DNA of 64,000 nt from Desulfofustis limnaeus (lineage in GTDB: Bacteria; Desulfobacterota; Desulfobulbia; Desulfobulbales; Desulfocapsaceae): the NCBI RefSeq assembly GCF_023169885.1, contig NZ_AP025516.1, positions 1,302,001 through 1,366,000 of the forward strand, written 5' to 3'. How positions within the stretch are numbered: position 1 is the first letter of the stretch; every line of letters begins with the position of its first letter. Positions 16,653 to 26,140 of the stretch are shown here, in pieces. Below the pieces are notes generated by a model. That model saw nothing but the letters and a program-made list of their open reading frames with translations, was not told the origin of the DNA and made no database searches. The translations under genes and the position numbers were made by a program.

Positions 16653-17456
16653 TCAGGAGATGATCAGGCCGGCGTAGCCGACCACCTGGTCGGTGTCCCC
16701 GGAGGCCTCTCCCGAATCGGTGTAGCCGACCAGCTCGACCCCGGTGGCGCCCAGATGGCGGGCGGCGAGCAGGGTGATGGTGACCGGGATGAAGCCGCAC
16801 ATGGAGATCCGCTCCCCGGTGACGGTCCGGTACAGCCCTTCCGGATCGTAGGCCAGAATGCGATCCAGGGCCCGGTGATCCTTGAGCGAGGCGGAGCGGC
16901 GCGATTCGTAGTGGGACATGTCGGTCGATGCCACCAGCAACACCTGCCGCGCTTCGGCGGTGATCGCCTCGGCCAGGGATCGGGCCACCTGGACGCACTC
17001 CTGATAGCGGAGGTGGGAGACGGCGATCGCCACCAGGGATAGGTCCGGATTGCTGGCCTGCAGGAAGGGCACCTGCACTTCCAGGGAGTGCTCGTAGCGG
17101 TGCGCTTCGTCGTCGGCTTCGAGCAGCGGTGAGCTGTTCACCAGAGTGCGGGCCAGATCGGTGTCGCAGGGTACCAGACCCAGCGGCATCTGCCAGTCCG
17201 CCATGGACACCGCGACCGCGGCCCCGCGGCCGTGGTGGTTGGGACCGAGGATGACGACGGTCGGCGGAATCTCGATGGCCCCTAGCGTCTGGCCGGCCAG
17301 CCGGCCGGAATAGACATAGCCGGCATGGGGCGAGATGGCGCCGATGGCCTTTTTCTTGTCGCTGCCCAGGCCGGTCATGAGTTCGGCAACGACTCGTTGC
17401 AGCTCCCGCGGGGAGCCGGGGTAAAAGCGGTTGGCGACAGCCGGTTGGCGGATCAT
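16653..17456 (-). CDS. amrB: AmmeMemoRadiSam system protein B (MEMO1 family)
   Basis: Protein of 267 residues of the MEMO/AmrB family, related to extradiol-dioxygenase folds. Recognisable segments are AISPHAGYVYSGRLAGQT near the start, ILGPNHHGRG, RYEHSLEVQVPFLQ, and STDMSHY, which hold the conserved His/Asp pocket residues. The family is genetically linked to AmrA and a radical-SAM protein, but neither partner lies nearby. AGGAGG precedes the ATG. It follows cysS by 19 bp, so the two are probably cotranscribed. Its biochemical role in bacteria is not settled. Confidence 0.93.
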   Translation of the reverse strand: MIRQPAVANRFYPGSPRELQRVVAELMTGLGSDKKKAIGAISPHAGYVYSGRLAGQTLGAIEIPPTVVILGPNHHGRGAAVAVSMADWQMPLGLVPCDTDLARTLVNSSPLLEADDEAHRYEHSLEVQVPFLQASNPDLSLVAIAVSHLRYQECVQVARSLAEAITAEARQVLLVASTDMSHYESRRSASLKDHRALDRILAYDPEGLYRTVTGERISMCGFIPVTITLLAARHLGATGVELVGYTDSGEASGDTDQVVGYAGLIIS

Positions 17457-17475
17457 GACCCCCTCCTATGCGAAA

Positions 17476-18963
17476 TCACTCTCGTTTTACCGACCAGGTG
17501 GTGCCGTTCGGCCCGTCCTTAAGTTCGATGGATTGAGCCAGCAACTCGTCCCGGATGGCATCGCTGAGCTTCCAGTCCTTGTTCTGGCGTGCTTCGTTGC
17601 GCCGGGCGATGAGTGCCTCGATGGCCGCCGGGTCGATGACGGCATCCCTGATGTTTTCACGTTTGCGCCGTTCAAGAAAGGCGGCGGCGGCCTCGCCGAA
17701 GATGCCGAGCACCCGTCCCTGCCGCTGGATGACGTCATGGGCGCCGTCGAGCAGGGCAAGATCATCCGGATGCTGGGTTTCTTGCAGTTTGTGGAGGATC
17801 TTGTTGACCGTTTTGGCCGCATCGAACAGCTGGCCGATGGCCTGGGCGCTGTTGAAATCGTTGTCCATCGCTTTCTGGAAGCGGGTCTCGAGGCTCTTCA
17901 GCTTGTCCCGGTCCTTGGCGGTGATGACCGCGGCCGCAGCCGGGTCGGGCCGCCGCTCCATCGCCTCGATGCCGGCCAGGGATTCGTACAGCCTGGTCAG
18001 GCCGCTCTCGGCGTCGAGCATGGCCTGCTCCGAGTATTCGAGCGGGTTGCGGTACTGGGTGGAAAAGATGAAGAGTTTGAGGATCTCCGGGTGATATTTC
18101 TCCGACAGCTCCCGGATGGTGAGGAAATTGCCGAGCGATTTTGACATCTTCTCGTTTTCCGCCGTCTCCTCGTTACGCACCGTGACGAAGCCGTGGTGCA
18201 CCCACATGTTGACGAACGGCCGGTGGTTGGCCGCCTCGCTCTGAGCAATCTCGTTCTCGTGGTGGGGGAAGATCAGGTCCTTGCCGCCGCCGTGGATATC
18301 GAAGGTGTCGCCCAGGTACTTCTTGCTCATGGCCGAGCATTCGATATGCCAGCCGGGCCGTCCCGGACCCCAGGGGCTGTCCCAGAACGGCTCACCCGGC
18401 TTGGCGTGCTTCCACAGCACGAAATCCATGGGGTGGCGCTTCTTCTCGTTGATGCTGATCCGGGCCCCGGCCTGCATGTCGTCCAGGTTGCGGCGAGACA
18501 GTTTGCCGTATTCGGGAAAGGATTGGACGCCGAAATAGACGTCGCCGTCCACTGCGTAGGCCTTGCCCTGCTCGATGAGGGTTTCGATCAGCGCGATCAT
18601 CTCCGGGATATGCTCCGTGGCCTTGGGCTCGATATCCGGCCGCTCCAGCCCCAGATAATCCATGTCCCGGTAGAACTCATCGATGAACCGGGCGGCCAAC
18701 TCCTGGGCGGGGACGCCCTGTTCGTTGGCGCGATTGATGATCTTGTCGTCGATGTCGGTGAAGTTGCGCACGAAGGTGACCCGGTAGCCGCGGTAGCGCA
18801 GGTACTTGACGATCAAGTCGAAGACCAGCGATGAACGGGCGTGGCCGATGTGGCAATAGTCGTAGGAAGTGATTCCGCAGACATAGAGTTTGACATGACC
18901 CGGTTCCAGCGGCTTTAATGGTTCTTTTTTCTGGGTCAGGGTGTTATAGATGGTGACGCTCAT
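17476..18963 (-). CDS. cysS: Cysteinyl-tRNA synthetase
   Basis: Class I aminoacyl-tRNA synthetase of 495 residues charging tRNA-Cys. The HIGH signature is CHIGHARSS (38-41 for HIGH), the KMSKS signature occurs as EKMSKSLGNF near residue 270, and the zinc-binding residues are visible as C29 in YVCGITSYD, the IECSAMS cysteine and the HHENE histidine-glutamate. Length and order are normal. It is the first gene of a minus-strand pair with amrB. Confidence 0.97.
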   Translation of the reverse strand: MSVTIYNTLTQKKEPLKPLEPGHVKLYVCGITSYDYCHIGHARSSLVFDLIVKYLRYRGYRVTFVRNFTDIDDKIINRANEQGVPAQELAARFIDEFYRDMDYLGLERPDIEPKATEHIPEMIALIETLIEQGKAYAVDGDVYFGVQSFPEYGKLSRRNLDDMQAGARISINEKKRHPMDFVLWKHAKPGEPFWDSPWGPGRPGWHIECSAMSKKYLGDTFDIHGGGKDLIFPHHENEIAQSEAANHRPFVNMWVHHGFVTVRNEETAENEKMSKSLGNFLTIRELSEKYHPEILKLFIFSTQYRNPLEYSEQAMLDAESGLTRLYESLAGIEAMERRPDPAAAAVITAKDRDKLKSLETRFQKAMDNDFNSAQAIGQLFDAAKTVNKILHKLQETQHPDDLALLDGAHDVIQRQGRVLGIFGEAAAAFLERRKRENIRDAVIDPAAIEALIARRNEARQNKDWKLSDAIRDELLAQSIELKDGPNGTTWSVKRE

Positions 18964-19116
18964 GGCTCGCTGTTGACTGATGGCAATGGGATCGCTTCCC
19001 CCCGGCGGACCGGTGTGCCGCCGATGCAGCCGGGCGGCGGCGGACCTTTCGGACGCGGGGTCTGGGTGTTATCGTGCAAAGTACCAAAATAATCTTATTG
19101 GCCGGAAAAGACAACC

Positions 19117-20667
19117 ATGACTGAGACCACCGCCCGCCGGAGCTGGACCGAGACCCTGCGTTCCTGGCTGCACCCGCGGGTGGTCACCATGCTCTTCTTC
19201 GGTTTTTCCGCCGGCCTGCCGTTGCTGCTCATCTTCGGCACCCTGTCGGCGTGGTTGACCGAGGCCGGCGTCACGCGTTCGGCGGTCACCTTTTTCAGCT
19301 GGGCGGCGCTCGGCTACAGCTTCAAGTTCATCTGGGCGCCGCTCATCGACCGGCTGCCGCTCCCGTACCTGACCCGGCGGCTCGGCCGGCGCCGGGCCTG
19401 GATGGCCACCGCCCAGGTGATGATCATGATCGCCATCCTGGCCATGGGCGCTGTCGATCCGGCCAGCGGCGGCGGCCACTTGGTGGCCATGGCCTGGGCG
19501 GCGGTGCTGCTCGGCTTTTCCGCAGCCACCCAGGATATCGTCATCGATGCCTACCGGATCGAATGCGCCGAGCAGGAACTGCAGGCGCTGTTGTCCGCCT
19601 CCTACATTGCCGGCTACCGGATCGGCATGCTGGTCGCTGGTGCCGGTTCGCTGGCGTTGGCCGCCTGGCTGGGCAGTTCGGTGGAGAGCTACTCCTACAC
19701 GGCGTGGCGACTGACCTACGGCGGCGTGGCCCTGTGTATGCTGATCGGGTTGGCGACCACGCTGCTGATCCCGGAGCCGGAACCGAACCGGGCGGCCCCG
19801 GCCACCCTTCGTTTCGGCTCGGGCGGCTATCTGCGCTTCTTTCTGCTCTTTCTCGGCGCGGTCTCGGTCTTCGTGCTGGTGTTTTTCGCCGGCGGTAGTG
19901 TTGCTCAACCGCTCAAAGAAGCTCTGCGGCAGGGCCTGCCGGGGGTGGGGCTGGTGGCCGGCTTCCTGGTGGAGGCGCTGCGCCTGCTGATCGCCCTGTT
20001 GTCCGGCCTGGCGGCGGCACGGCTCCTGGTGGCGCTGCGACTGGTGCCGGAAGAACTGCTGAGCGATACCTATATCGCCCCGGTGAAGGATTTTTTCACC
20101 CGCTACAGCACCAAGATGGTGTTGGGTCTGCTGCTGCTGATCGGCTTTTACCGGGTCTCGGACATCGTGCTGGGCGTGATCTCCACCGTCTTCTATCTGG
20201 ATCTCGGTTTCACCAAGACCGAGATCGCCGCCATCGTTCAGACCTTCGGCTTGCTGATGACCATCATCGGCGGCTTTCTGGGCGGCATGCTCACCGTCCG
20301 CTACGGAGTGATCAAGATGCTGTTTGTCGGCGGGGTCCTGGCGGCGGCCACCAACGTCTTGTTCATGGTGCTCGCCCAGGCGGGCCCGGACCCGCTGCTG
20401 CTCAAGGTCGTGGTCGGGGCCGACAACCTGGCCGCCGGCATGGCTTCGGCCGCCTTTGTCGCCTTTCTCTCCAGCCTCACCTCGGTGTCGTTCACCGCTG
20501 TCCAGTACGCCGTCTTCTCGTCGCTGATGACGCTGTTCCCGAAGTTGATCGGCGGCTATTCGGGGACCATCGTCACCGCCATCGGCTACCCCTCTTTCTT
20601 CATGCTCACGGCGCTGCTCGGGGTGCCGGTGCTGATCCTCATCTGGCTGGTGCGAACCATCCGCTGA
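19117..20667 (+). CDS. ampG: AmpG-like MFS transporter (muropeptide permease)
   Basis: Membrane protein of 516 residues with about 12-14 hydrophobic helices and the AmpG-type opening FGFSAGLPLLLIFGTLSAWL, LGYSFKFIWAPLIDRLPLP and SAATQDIVIDAYRIE. AmpG imports GlcNAc-anhydroMurNAc peptides for cell-wall recycling. An extended loop around residues 235-300 is longer than in E. coli AmpG (491 residues). The gene stands alone, divergent from cysS; no beta-lactamase regulator is nearby, so substrate is inferred from family only. Confidence 0.88.
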   Translation: MTETTARRSWTETLRSWLHPRVVTMLFFGFSAGLPLLLIFGTLSAWLTEAGVTRSAVTFFSWAALGYSFKFIWAPLIDRLPLPYLTRRLGRRRAWMATAQVMIMIAILAMGAVDPASGGGHLVAMAWAAVLLGFSAATQDIVIDAYRIECAEQELQALLSASYIAGYRIGMLVAGAGSLALAAWLGSSVESYSYTAWRLTYGGVALCMLIGLATTLLIPEPEPNRAAPATLRFGSGGYLRFFLLFLGAVSVFVLVFFAGGSVAQPLKEALRQGLPGVGLVAGFLVEALRLLIALLSGLAAARLLVALRLVPEELLSDTYIAPVKDFFTRYSTKMVLGLLLLIGFYRVSDIVLGVISTVFYLDLGFTKTEIAAIVQTFGLLMTIIGGFLGGMLTVRYGVIKMLFVGGVLAAATNVLFMVLAQAGPDPLLLKVVVGADNLAAGMASAAFVAFLSSLTSVSFTAVQYAVFSSLMTLFPKLIGGYSGTIVTAIGYPSFFMLTALLGVPVLILIWLVRTIR

Positions 20668-20689
20668 AGGCCAACACCGGCGGCGGGGT

Positions 20690-21280
20690 TCAACCGGCCT
20701 GCCGGGGCAATTCGACGATCAGCTCGGAGAGCTTTCGTTTCGGCACGTGATGGATGCTGTTCTGATCACGCCAGTAACGGATGTCGTCGCCGTCGGTCTC
20801 TTCGAGCACCACCGTCTCCCGCGGGTAGCCCAGCGCGATCACCAGGGACAGCTCCAGGTGTTCGGGCATCTGGAACAACCGGGCCACGTGCGGGGCAAAG
20901 CTGCCGATGCGGCAGCCGCCGATCCCTTGCTCCATGGCGCCGAGCAGCAGGTTCTGGGTGGCGATGCCCAGGTCGAACTGGGCCTCGGCATCGCTGCCTT
21001 TGAGCCGCTGGCGGTTGAGCAAGCACAGCACGTAGGCGCTCGGTCGCTCGCCTTGTTCCGGGCCGCGCCAGTCGCTGAGGTAGCCGGCCCACCCGAGATG
21101 GGGAAAGATGGCCGCGGCCGTCTCGCTATCGGTTACCAGCTGGTACTGCCAGGGCTGGCAGTTGCGGGCCGACCCGCCGAGTCGGGCCAACTCCACCAGC
21201 TCCGTCAGGGTCTCGCGGCTGATGGCCCGATCCTGGTGAAAGCGGCGGTAGGTCCTGGTTTTTCTGATCAGGTCGTTCAT
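20690..21280 (-). CDS. Nitroreductase-family flavoprotein
   Basis: FMN-dependent oxidoreductase fold of 196 residues. The start MNDLIRKTRTYRRF carries the RxYRxF motif that opens the family, followed by LVELARLGGSARNCQPWQY and the GIGGCRIGSF segment of the second flavin-contacting region. AGGAG lies 9 bp before ATG 21280. The open frame extends upstream to 21646 but that part overlaps the end of the DUF748 gene and has Arg/Pro-rich nonsense composition, so it is excluded. Substrate unknown. Confidence 0.9.
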   Translation of the reverse strand: MNDLIRKTRTYRRFHQDRAISRETLTELVELARLGGSARNCQPWQYQLVTDSETAAAIFPHLGWAGYLSDWRGPEQGERPSAYVLCLLNRQRLKGSDAEAQFDLGIATQNLLLGAMEQGIGGCRIGSFAPHVARLFQMPEHLELSLVIALGYPRETVVLEETDGDDIRYWRDQNSIHHVPKRKLSELIVELPRQAG

Positions 21281-21305
21281 CCTGTTGGCTCCTGGGATAA
21301 AAAGG

Positions 21306-24300
21306 TTAGGGCGTCGCCTTGTCGCCGTGCCGGCCGAACATGTCGGAAAGCAGCAGATCGACGCGGGCGAAGGTCCCGTCCTCTCCGATCTGCGGCTTGG
21401 CCTGGTGGATGCTCGCCCGTCGCGGGTCCACGTCGAGTTTTTCGACGAGATGGGTGAGGGCTGCCTGCGCCCGTTTGCCAGCAAGATCGGCGAGCATCTC
21501 CCGGGAGACCTTGACCGGCAGCGGAGCGAGCGGTACGAACTGTTCTTCTTCCGGTTTGATATCGGTTTCCTGCACCTTTTGCGGGTCGGCGGCTTGGGCG
21601 GCCGCTGCTTGTTTCTCTTCCTGCTGGCGCTGCCATTGTTCGGCACGCTTGCGGTTTTCCTCTTCGACTCGTTGCTGCTCTTTTCTGGTCAGCTCTGCCA
21701 ACAGGACCGGGGCGTCGGCTTGCAGGTCGGCATGGCCGGCCAGTTTCAGGGCTATCAGCGGGTGGGCGGCGAGCAGTTCGCTGTAGCGGTTCAGCCGCTC
21801 CAGGCCGGCCCCGGTGATCACCGCCGTGCCCGGCTGAAAGATGACGAACTGCTGTTCCACCAGATCCTTGAAGGCCTCGTCGGCCAGCAGGAGTGGGTCG
21901 ATGGCCGCCTTGATCAGCAGGGTGGCGTAATGGGTGATGGCCTCGGCGACCACGCCGGCACCGCTGATCTGCTCGGTGTCGGTGCGGTAGCTGGTCTTGC
22001 CGTCCCGGTCGCTGATCAGGGCCAGGGTGACCGCCGTCGGGCTGCCGGAGGTTCTCGGCGTCACGCCGCGCAAGACGATGTCGGTCTGCTCCCGGCCCTG
22101 TTTGCCCTGCCAGGAGGCGGAAAACGATACCTGGGCGTTGGCCTGGTCGATGTCGATGTCCTTGATCCGCTGCTTGATCTGCGGCGCGAACAGGTGTAGC
22201 GGCACAGACGGGGCAACGAAACCGGCGGTGACGGAAGCGGGTTTCTGCAGCAGGCGGCCTTCCCCTTCGATGGTGAACGGGTATTTGTCCAGCAGACCGC
22301 GCACCTGGAACACGGCGTTTTGCTCCACGGCCGGGTAGGTGAGCCGTTTCAGGTTGCCATGAACACCGAGGATCTCGAACTGCACGGCCGGCTCCAGCCG
22401 TTGATCCCGGTAGGAAATGCGGCCCTCGGACCATTGGATGTCGCCGATGGTCAGCGACAAGCCGTCGCTGCCCGCTGCCTTTTGCGTGGTGTCGCTCGGT
22501 TCGGCCTCGGGCAGGAGCAGGCGGCGCAGAAAGACGGCCGCCTGCTCGGCGGGGTTTTCGTCAGCGCTCTCGCGCTTCCAGGAAAAGGCCGGCTCGGCGG
22601 TCTTTACCGTGTCGATCTCGAGACGGTTCCGAGTGCCGGACCAGTTGAATTTGGTGCAGGCGATGGCGGCCGCCCGGAACAGCGGCGTCTTGGCGGGGCC
22701 GATCTCCACCTGTCGGGCCGCCAGTTCCCCGTTGAATTCCTGCTGGGGATACCGGAATTTCCCTTTAACGTCCACCAGGGCGCGGCTGGTCAACAACGTC
22801 TTGGATCCGGAGAACCAGGAGAACAGCTCCTTGGGCGTCAGGCTGGTGGTGGCCACCTCCGCGGCCAGGGTGAGCGGCGCCACCTGCAGGATGCCCTTGG
22901 CCTTGATCGAACCGCTGTCGCCCTGCCGGGCGGTGAAGACGAAATTGTCGTCCTTGATCTCTTTGAGTTCTAGTTTGTTGGCTTGAAAAAGTACGTCCCG
23001 CAGATCGAGCAGCGTCTCTTTGCCGGAATTGTCCAGCACCTTGACTGTCCCGGAAAAATCGAAGCCGTGCAGGATGAAGGCATCCGGCCGGGTGGCGAAC
23101 AGGCCGAACAGGTGGGGTAGTTGGGCCCGGTCCATGACCACCGTGCTGTTGGGCAGGAAGACGTTGCCGAAATCGCTGACGCCGTTGCTGATGCTCACCG
23201 GCTCGCAGCGCAGGGTCGGCGTGCGCAGCCAGACCAGGCCGCGCTCCTTCAACTGCAGTTCCTTGATGGTGATGCTGGTGCTCTTCAGGGCGTAGGCGAG
23301 CGGTTGGCCGGCGCCTTCGGCCAGGGCCATGCTCAGCTGACCGTTGAGGTCGAGCGAGCCGGAGATGTCGGTCGGGGTGCGGCCGAGGAAGGGGGCGATA
23401 CGGGCCACCGGCATGTCGCTGAGCTGCAGGGTCCCGGCCGGCCGGTTGTCGCTGCCGGAGAACTGCCCCTGCCAGGTGAACGAAGCCGGCGAGCGGCCGT
23501 CCACCCCGGCCAGACGGAAGGTGCCGCTGCCGCTGTCCTTGCCGCCCGCCTCGTTGGAGAAATCGCGGATACTGAGCTGGATATCCTTCCAGGCCGGGCC
23601 TTCCTTTTTGTCGCCAGCCGCAGCCCCGACAAAGCTGGCGCCGTCGGCGATCAGCAGCTTGATGCGCAGGGCCGGGATGGCCTGGTACAGGGTGCTGTCG
23701 GCGGCCGGGCGGCGGGTCATCGGCAGCAGGGTCGCCAGGGTCTCGCGGGTCAGCGGTCCGGTGCCGGCCAGGGTCGGCTCGTGCAGCAGGACGCTGTCCA
23801 ACTGCAGGGTGCGCGACAGCGGCGCAAACGAACCTTCCAGGCGGGCCGACGGAACGGTCAGCGACAGATGCTGGTCACGCGACTGCAGCGTCAACTCGGT
23901 GGCCGACAGATCGAATCGGATGACCAGCCGTTGCCCCTGGTTCTCCAGATCGGAAAAGGAGACGTGCAGGGTGCCGTTGGCCGCGCCTTTGGTGAAGCGG
24001 ATGGGCAGCTCCACCGGCAGGTAATCGGAGTAGAGGGGGATGTCGATATCGTTGAGGCTGACGGAGATGGCAGTGTCGCCCTGGGCCGCCGTCCCGTCTG
24101 CGGCGGCAGAACTGCTGAGGGTGATCGGGCTGCCGTTGACCACCGCCGAAAAATGGGGCTGCAGGTAGGTCTTGGTGCCGGAGCTGAAGTTGGCGATGGC
24201 CGGCAAGGTCAACTGGATGGACTCGATCAGGTGCTGTTTGCCGGTGTGGTGGTCCTCCACGGTGACCCGCGCGTTGCCGATGGTGATGTTGTTGAGCGCG

Positions 24301-24920
24301 AAGAAAAAGGGGAGTTCGGCGAAATCGATGATGTCCGAGGTCTGGCTGGGGGCGCTCTTGCTGCGCAGCAACGGGGCGATGTTGTAGGTCTTGTCCTCGC
24401 GGCGGATGACGCTCATGGCGAGCCCGTCGATGGTCAGCGTCTTGCAGACCAGGTCGCCGCGCAGCAGTGAGATCGGCTCCAGATCGCTGTCCAACCGGTC
24501 GATGGCCAGCAGCCGTTCCGGGTTCTGGCCCGCCGCTTCGGTGAACACGCTCAGCCCGTTGACGTCGAGCCGGAAGGTGAAGGGGTTGAAGTGCGTCTGC
24601 TTGATGGCCAGCTGCAAACCGGTCTGTTTGTGCAGGTAGTCCGGCAGCACGGTGCGCAGCAGGTAGGGGGCCAGCAGAAAGCCGGCGGCGCAATAACCGC
24701 CGATGGCCACTACCAGCAGGCCGACCCAGAGCTTCCACGAACCGGAACCGGCGGGACGCGGTCGTTTAGCGGGCGGCCTGGTCTTGGGTTCGCGGGCGGA
24801 GCGGGAACGCCGCGATTTGCGCGGCTCTTTTTCGGCCGGCACCGCTGCCGGTGTCTCCTCGGATGCGGACCCGGGCGCGATGGTTATGGTGCCGAACAGA
24901 TCGGTTGGTTTTTCAGACAT
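21306..24920 (-). CDS. Large AsmA-like DUF748 protein
   Basis: A 1204-residue envelope protein. Residues 1-60 are a basic, Pro/Ala-rich cytoplasmic tail, 62-84 a single membrane helix (WVGLLVVAIGGYCAAGF), and the rest a long beta-rich periplasmic repeat region with the DUF748/AsmA-like opening HKQTGLQLAIKQTHFNPFTF. A coiled, Glu/Gln-rich stretch (about 1080-1120) precedes the C-terminal end, which includes an ITGAGLERLNRYSELL segment like an OmpA-type tail. Related proteins form grooves for lipid transport between membranes; a role in lipid traffic or envelope maintenance is an inference. It is followed by the nitroreductase. Confidence 0.85.
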   Translation of the reverse strand: MSEKPTDLFGTITIAPGSASEETPAAVPAEKEPRKSRRSRSAREPKTRPPAKRPRPAGSGSWKLWVGLLVVAIGGYCAAGFLLAPYLLRTVLPDYLHKQTGLQLAIKQTHFNPFTFRLDVNGLSVFTEAAGQNPERLLAIDRLDSDLEPISLLRGDLVCKTLTIDGLAMSVIRREDKTYNIAPLLRSKSAPSQTSDIIDFAELPFFFALNNITIGNARVTVEDHHTGKQHLIESIQLTLPAIANFSSGTKTYLQPHFSAVVNGSPITLSSSAAADGTAAQGDTAISVSLNDIDIPLYSDYLPVELPIRFTKGAANGTLHVSFSDLENQGQRLVIRFDLSATELTLQSRDQHLSLTVPSARLEGSFAPLSRTLQLDSVLLHEPTLAGTGPLTRETLATLLPMTRRPAADSTLYQAIPALRIKLLIADGASFVGAAAGDKKEGPAWKDIQLSIRDFSNEAGGKDSGSGTFRLAGVDGRSPASFTWQGQFSGSDNRPAGTLQLSDMPVARIAPFLGRTPTDISGSLDLNGQLSMALAEGAGQPLAYALKSTSITIKELQLKERGLVWLRTPTLRCEPVSISNGVSDFGNVFLPNSTVVMDRAQLPHLFGLFATRPDAFILHGFDFSGTVKVLDNSGKETLLDLRDVLFQANKLELKEIKDDNFVFTARQGDSGSIKAKGILQVAPLTLAAEVATTSLTPKELFSWFSGSKTLLTSRALVDVKGKFRYPQQEFNGELAARQVEIGPAKTPLFRAAAIACTKFNWSGTRNRLEIDTVKTAEPAFSWKRESADENPAEQAAVFLRRLLLPEAEPSDTTQKAAGSDGLSLTIGDIQWSEGRISYRDQRLEPAVQFEILGVHGNLKRLTYPAVEQNAVFQVRGLLDKYPFTIEGEGRLLQKPASVTAGFVAPSVPLHLFAPQIKQRIKDIDIDQANAQVSFSASWQGKQGREQTDIVLRGVTPRTSGSPTAVTLALISDRDGKTSYRTDTEQISGAGVVAEAITHYATLLIKAAIDPLLLADEAFKDLVEQQFVIFQPGTAVITGAGLERLNRYSELLAAHPLIALKLAGHADLQADAPVLLAELTRKEQQRVEEENRKRAEQWQRQQEEKQAAAAQAADPQKVQETDIKPEEEQFVPLAPLPVKVSREMLADLAGKRAQAALTHLVEKLDVDPRRASIHQAKPQIGEDGTFARVDLLLSDMFGRHGDKATP

Positions 24921-25345
24921 GGATCCAACTGCTTGTATGATGAACGTTCATGGTTCCAACGATGGCCTGCAACGATGGTCACTGACCTCACTGATTTCGG
25001 GGCAGCCGCGAAGCGTCTGTGCTGCCGCTCACCCCGGCCACCCCACACTTTGGTACCGTTACATGTAGGAAATTATCGGGGAAAAGTCCACTGTTGATAG
25101 CATGCGGGCCACGAGAATCGGCAGGCGTCGGGCCGGCACCGTCGGCTCGGTGCCGAAAAAATGGTGTTAAGCTGAAATAATTATTTGTAAAATCGACCTC
25201 TTGCCGGTATGCTTTAATCATCCGCGCTGATCCCGGAAATGGTTCGGATACGGAGCCGACATCGGGCCGTCTTCGTCACCGTCGGTTGTTTGGAGTTGCT
25301 CCGCCGGGCCGTCGCGTCACCGGCAACCCTGTACTTTGTGTCTAC
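24921..25345 (+). other. Intergenic region upstream of cdaA with candidate promoter
   Basis: 425 bp without a convincing gene between divergent DUF748 and cdaA. A candidate sigma-70 promoter for cdaA is TTGTAA (25185-25190), 17 bp spacer, TATGCT (25208-25213). A perfect 8-bp hairpin CGGCACCG / CGGTGCCG (25134-25155) lies before it, followed by A6 on this strand. Confidence 0.45.
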
Positions 25346-26140
25346 ATGTTCGAATTCGTTCAATTGTTTCGTTGGCAGGACGGGCTGGACATCCTGGTGG
25401 TGGCCTTCGTCTTCTACCAGCTGATCTCCATCATCCGCGGCACCCGCTCGGTGCAGATGGTGATCGGGCTCGGCGTCCTGGTGGCCGCCTACTTCCTGGC
25501 CCGGGTGCTGGAGCTGGCAACGCTGCTGTGGCTCCTGCAGACCTTTCTCAGCTCGTTGTTTCTTATCGTCATCATCGTCTTTCAGGACGATATCCGGCGG
25601 GCGCTGACCCAGGTGGGACAGTCGCCGTTCCAGAAATCCACGGGGATGATGGAAAAGGAGCTGGAAGAGATCATCCGTACCGTCTTTTACCTGTCCAAGC
25701 GCCGCATCGGCGCCCTGATCGTCATCGAGCGGGAGATGGGGCTGCGCGATTACGTGGAGTCCGGCTTTCTCATCGATGCCCGGCTGACCAAGGAGCTGCT
25801 CATCTCGATCTTCATGCCGGTGTCGCCGCTGCATGACGGCGGCGTCATCATCAGCAAGGGGCGCATCCATACCGCCGGCTCCATCCTGCCGCTGACCCAG
25901 AACCCCTATATCGACAAGCGCTACGGCACCCGGCACCGGGCCGCCATCGGCCTCTCCGAGGAGACCGACGCGGTTATCCTGGTGGTCTCAGAAGAGACGC
26001 AGAACATCTCGCTCGTGCAGCACGGGGCCATGACCGCGGTCAACGACGAGATCTCGCTGACCAACAGCCTGCGGGCGATCTTTATCGGCAGCAAAGAGAT
26101 GCATAAATCCACCTGGAAAAACTGGTTCGTCCGCTCATGA
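25346..26140 (+). CDS. cdaA: Diadenylate cyclase CdaA (DisA_N domain)
   Basis: Membrane-bound c-di-AMP synthase of 264 residues: three N-terminal helices (about 8-75) then the DisA_N catalytic domain. The RHR motif is present as GTRHRAAIG near residue 196; the metal-binding DGA motif reads DGG (LHDGGVII, near 164), keeping the essential Asp. I place the start at ATG 25346 (MFEFVQLFRWQDGLDIL), matching other CdaA proteins; frame to 25286 adds unrelated residues. It overlaps cdaR by 4 bp, giving the well-known cdaA-cdaR-glmM order. Confidence 0.94.
   Translation: MFEFVQLFRWQDGLDILVVAFVFYQLISIIRGTRSVQMVIGLGVLVAAYFLARVLELATLLWLLQTFLSSLFLIVIIVFQDDIRRALTQVGQSPFQKSTGMMEKELEEIIRTVFYLSKRRIGALIVIEREMGLRDYVESGFLIDARLTKELLISIFMPVSPLHDGGVIISKGRIHTAGSILPLTQNPYIDKRYGTRHRAAIGLSEETDAVILVVSEETQNISLVQHGAMTAVNDEISLTNSLRAIFIGSKEMHKSTWKNWFVRS

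Noticed and set aside
20690-21646. Nitroreductase start extended to 21646
   Set aside because: The extra N-terminal 120 residues overlap the DUF748 gene in another frame and are Arg/Pro/Ser-rich; ATG 21280 has a good ribosome site and family-like start.
23121-24470. 449-codon plus-strand frame inside the DUF748 gene
   Set aside because: Composition (Gly, Gln, Arg, Asp rich) is that of a shadow frame; no start signal.
25134-25161. Hairpin CGGCACCG/CGGTGCCG with A6 as a terminator
   Set aside because: The A-run is on the wrong side for a plus transcript, and no minus-strand gene ends here.
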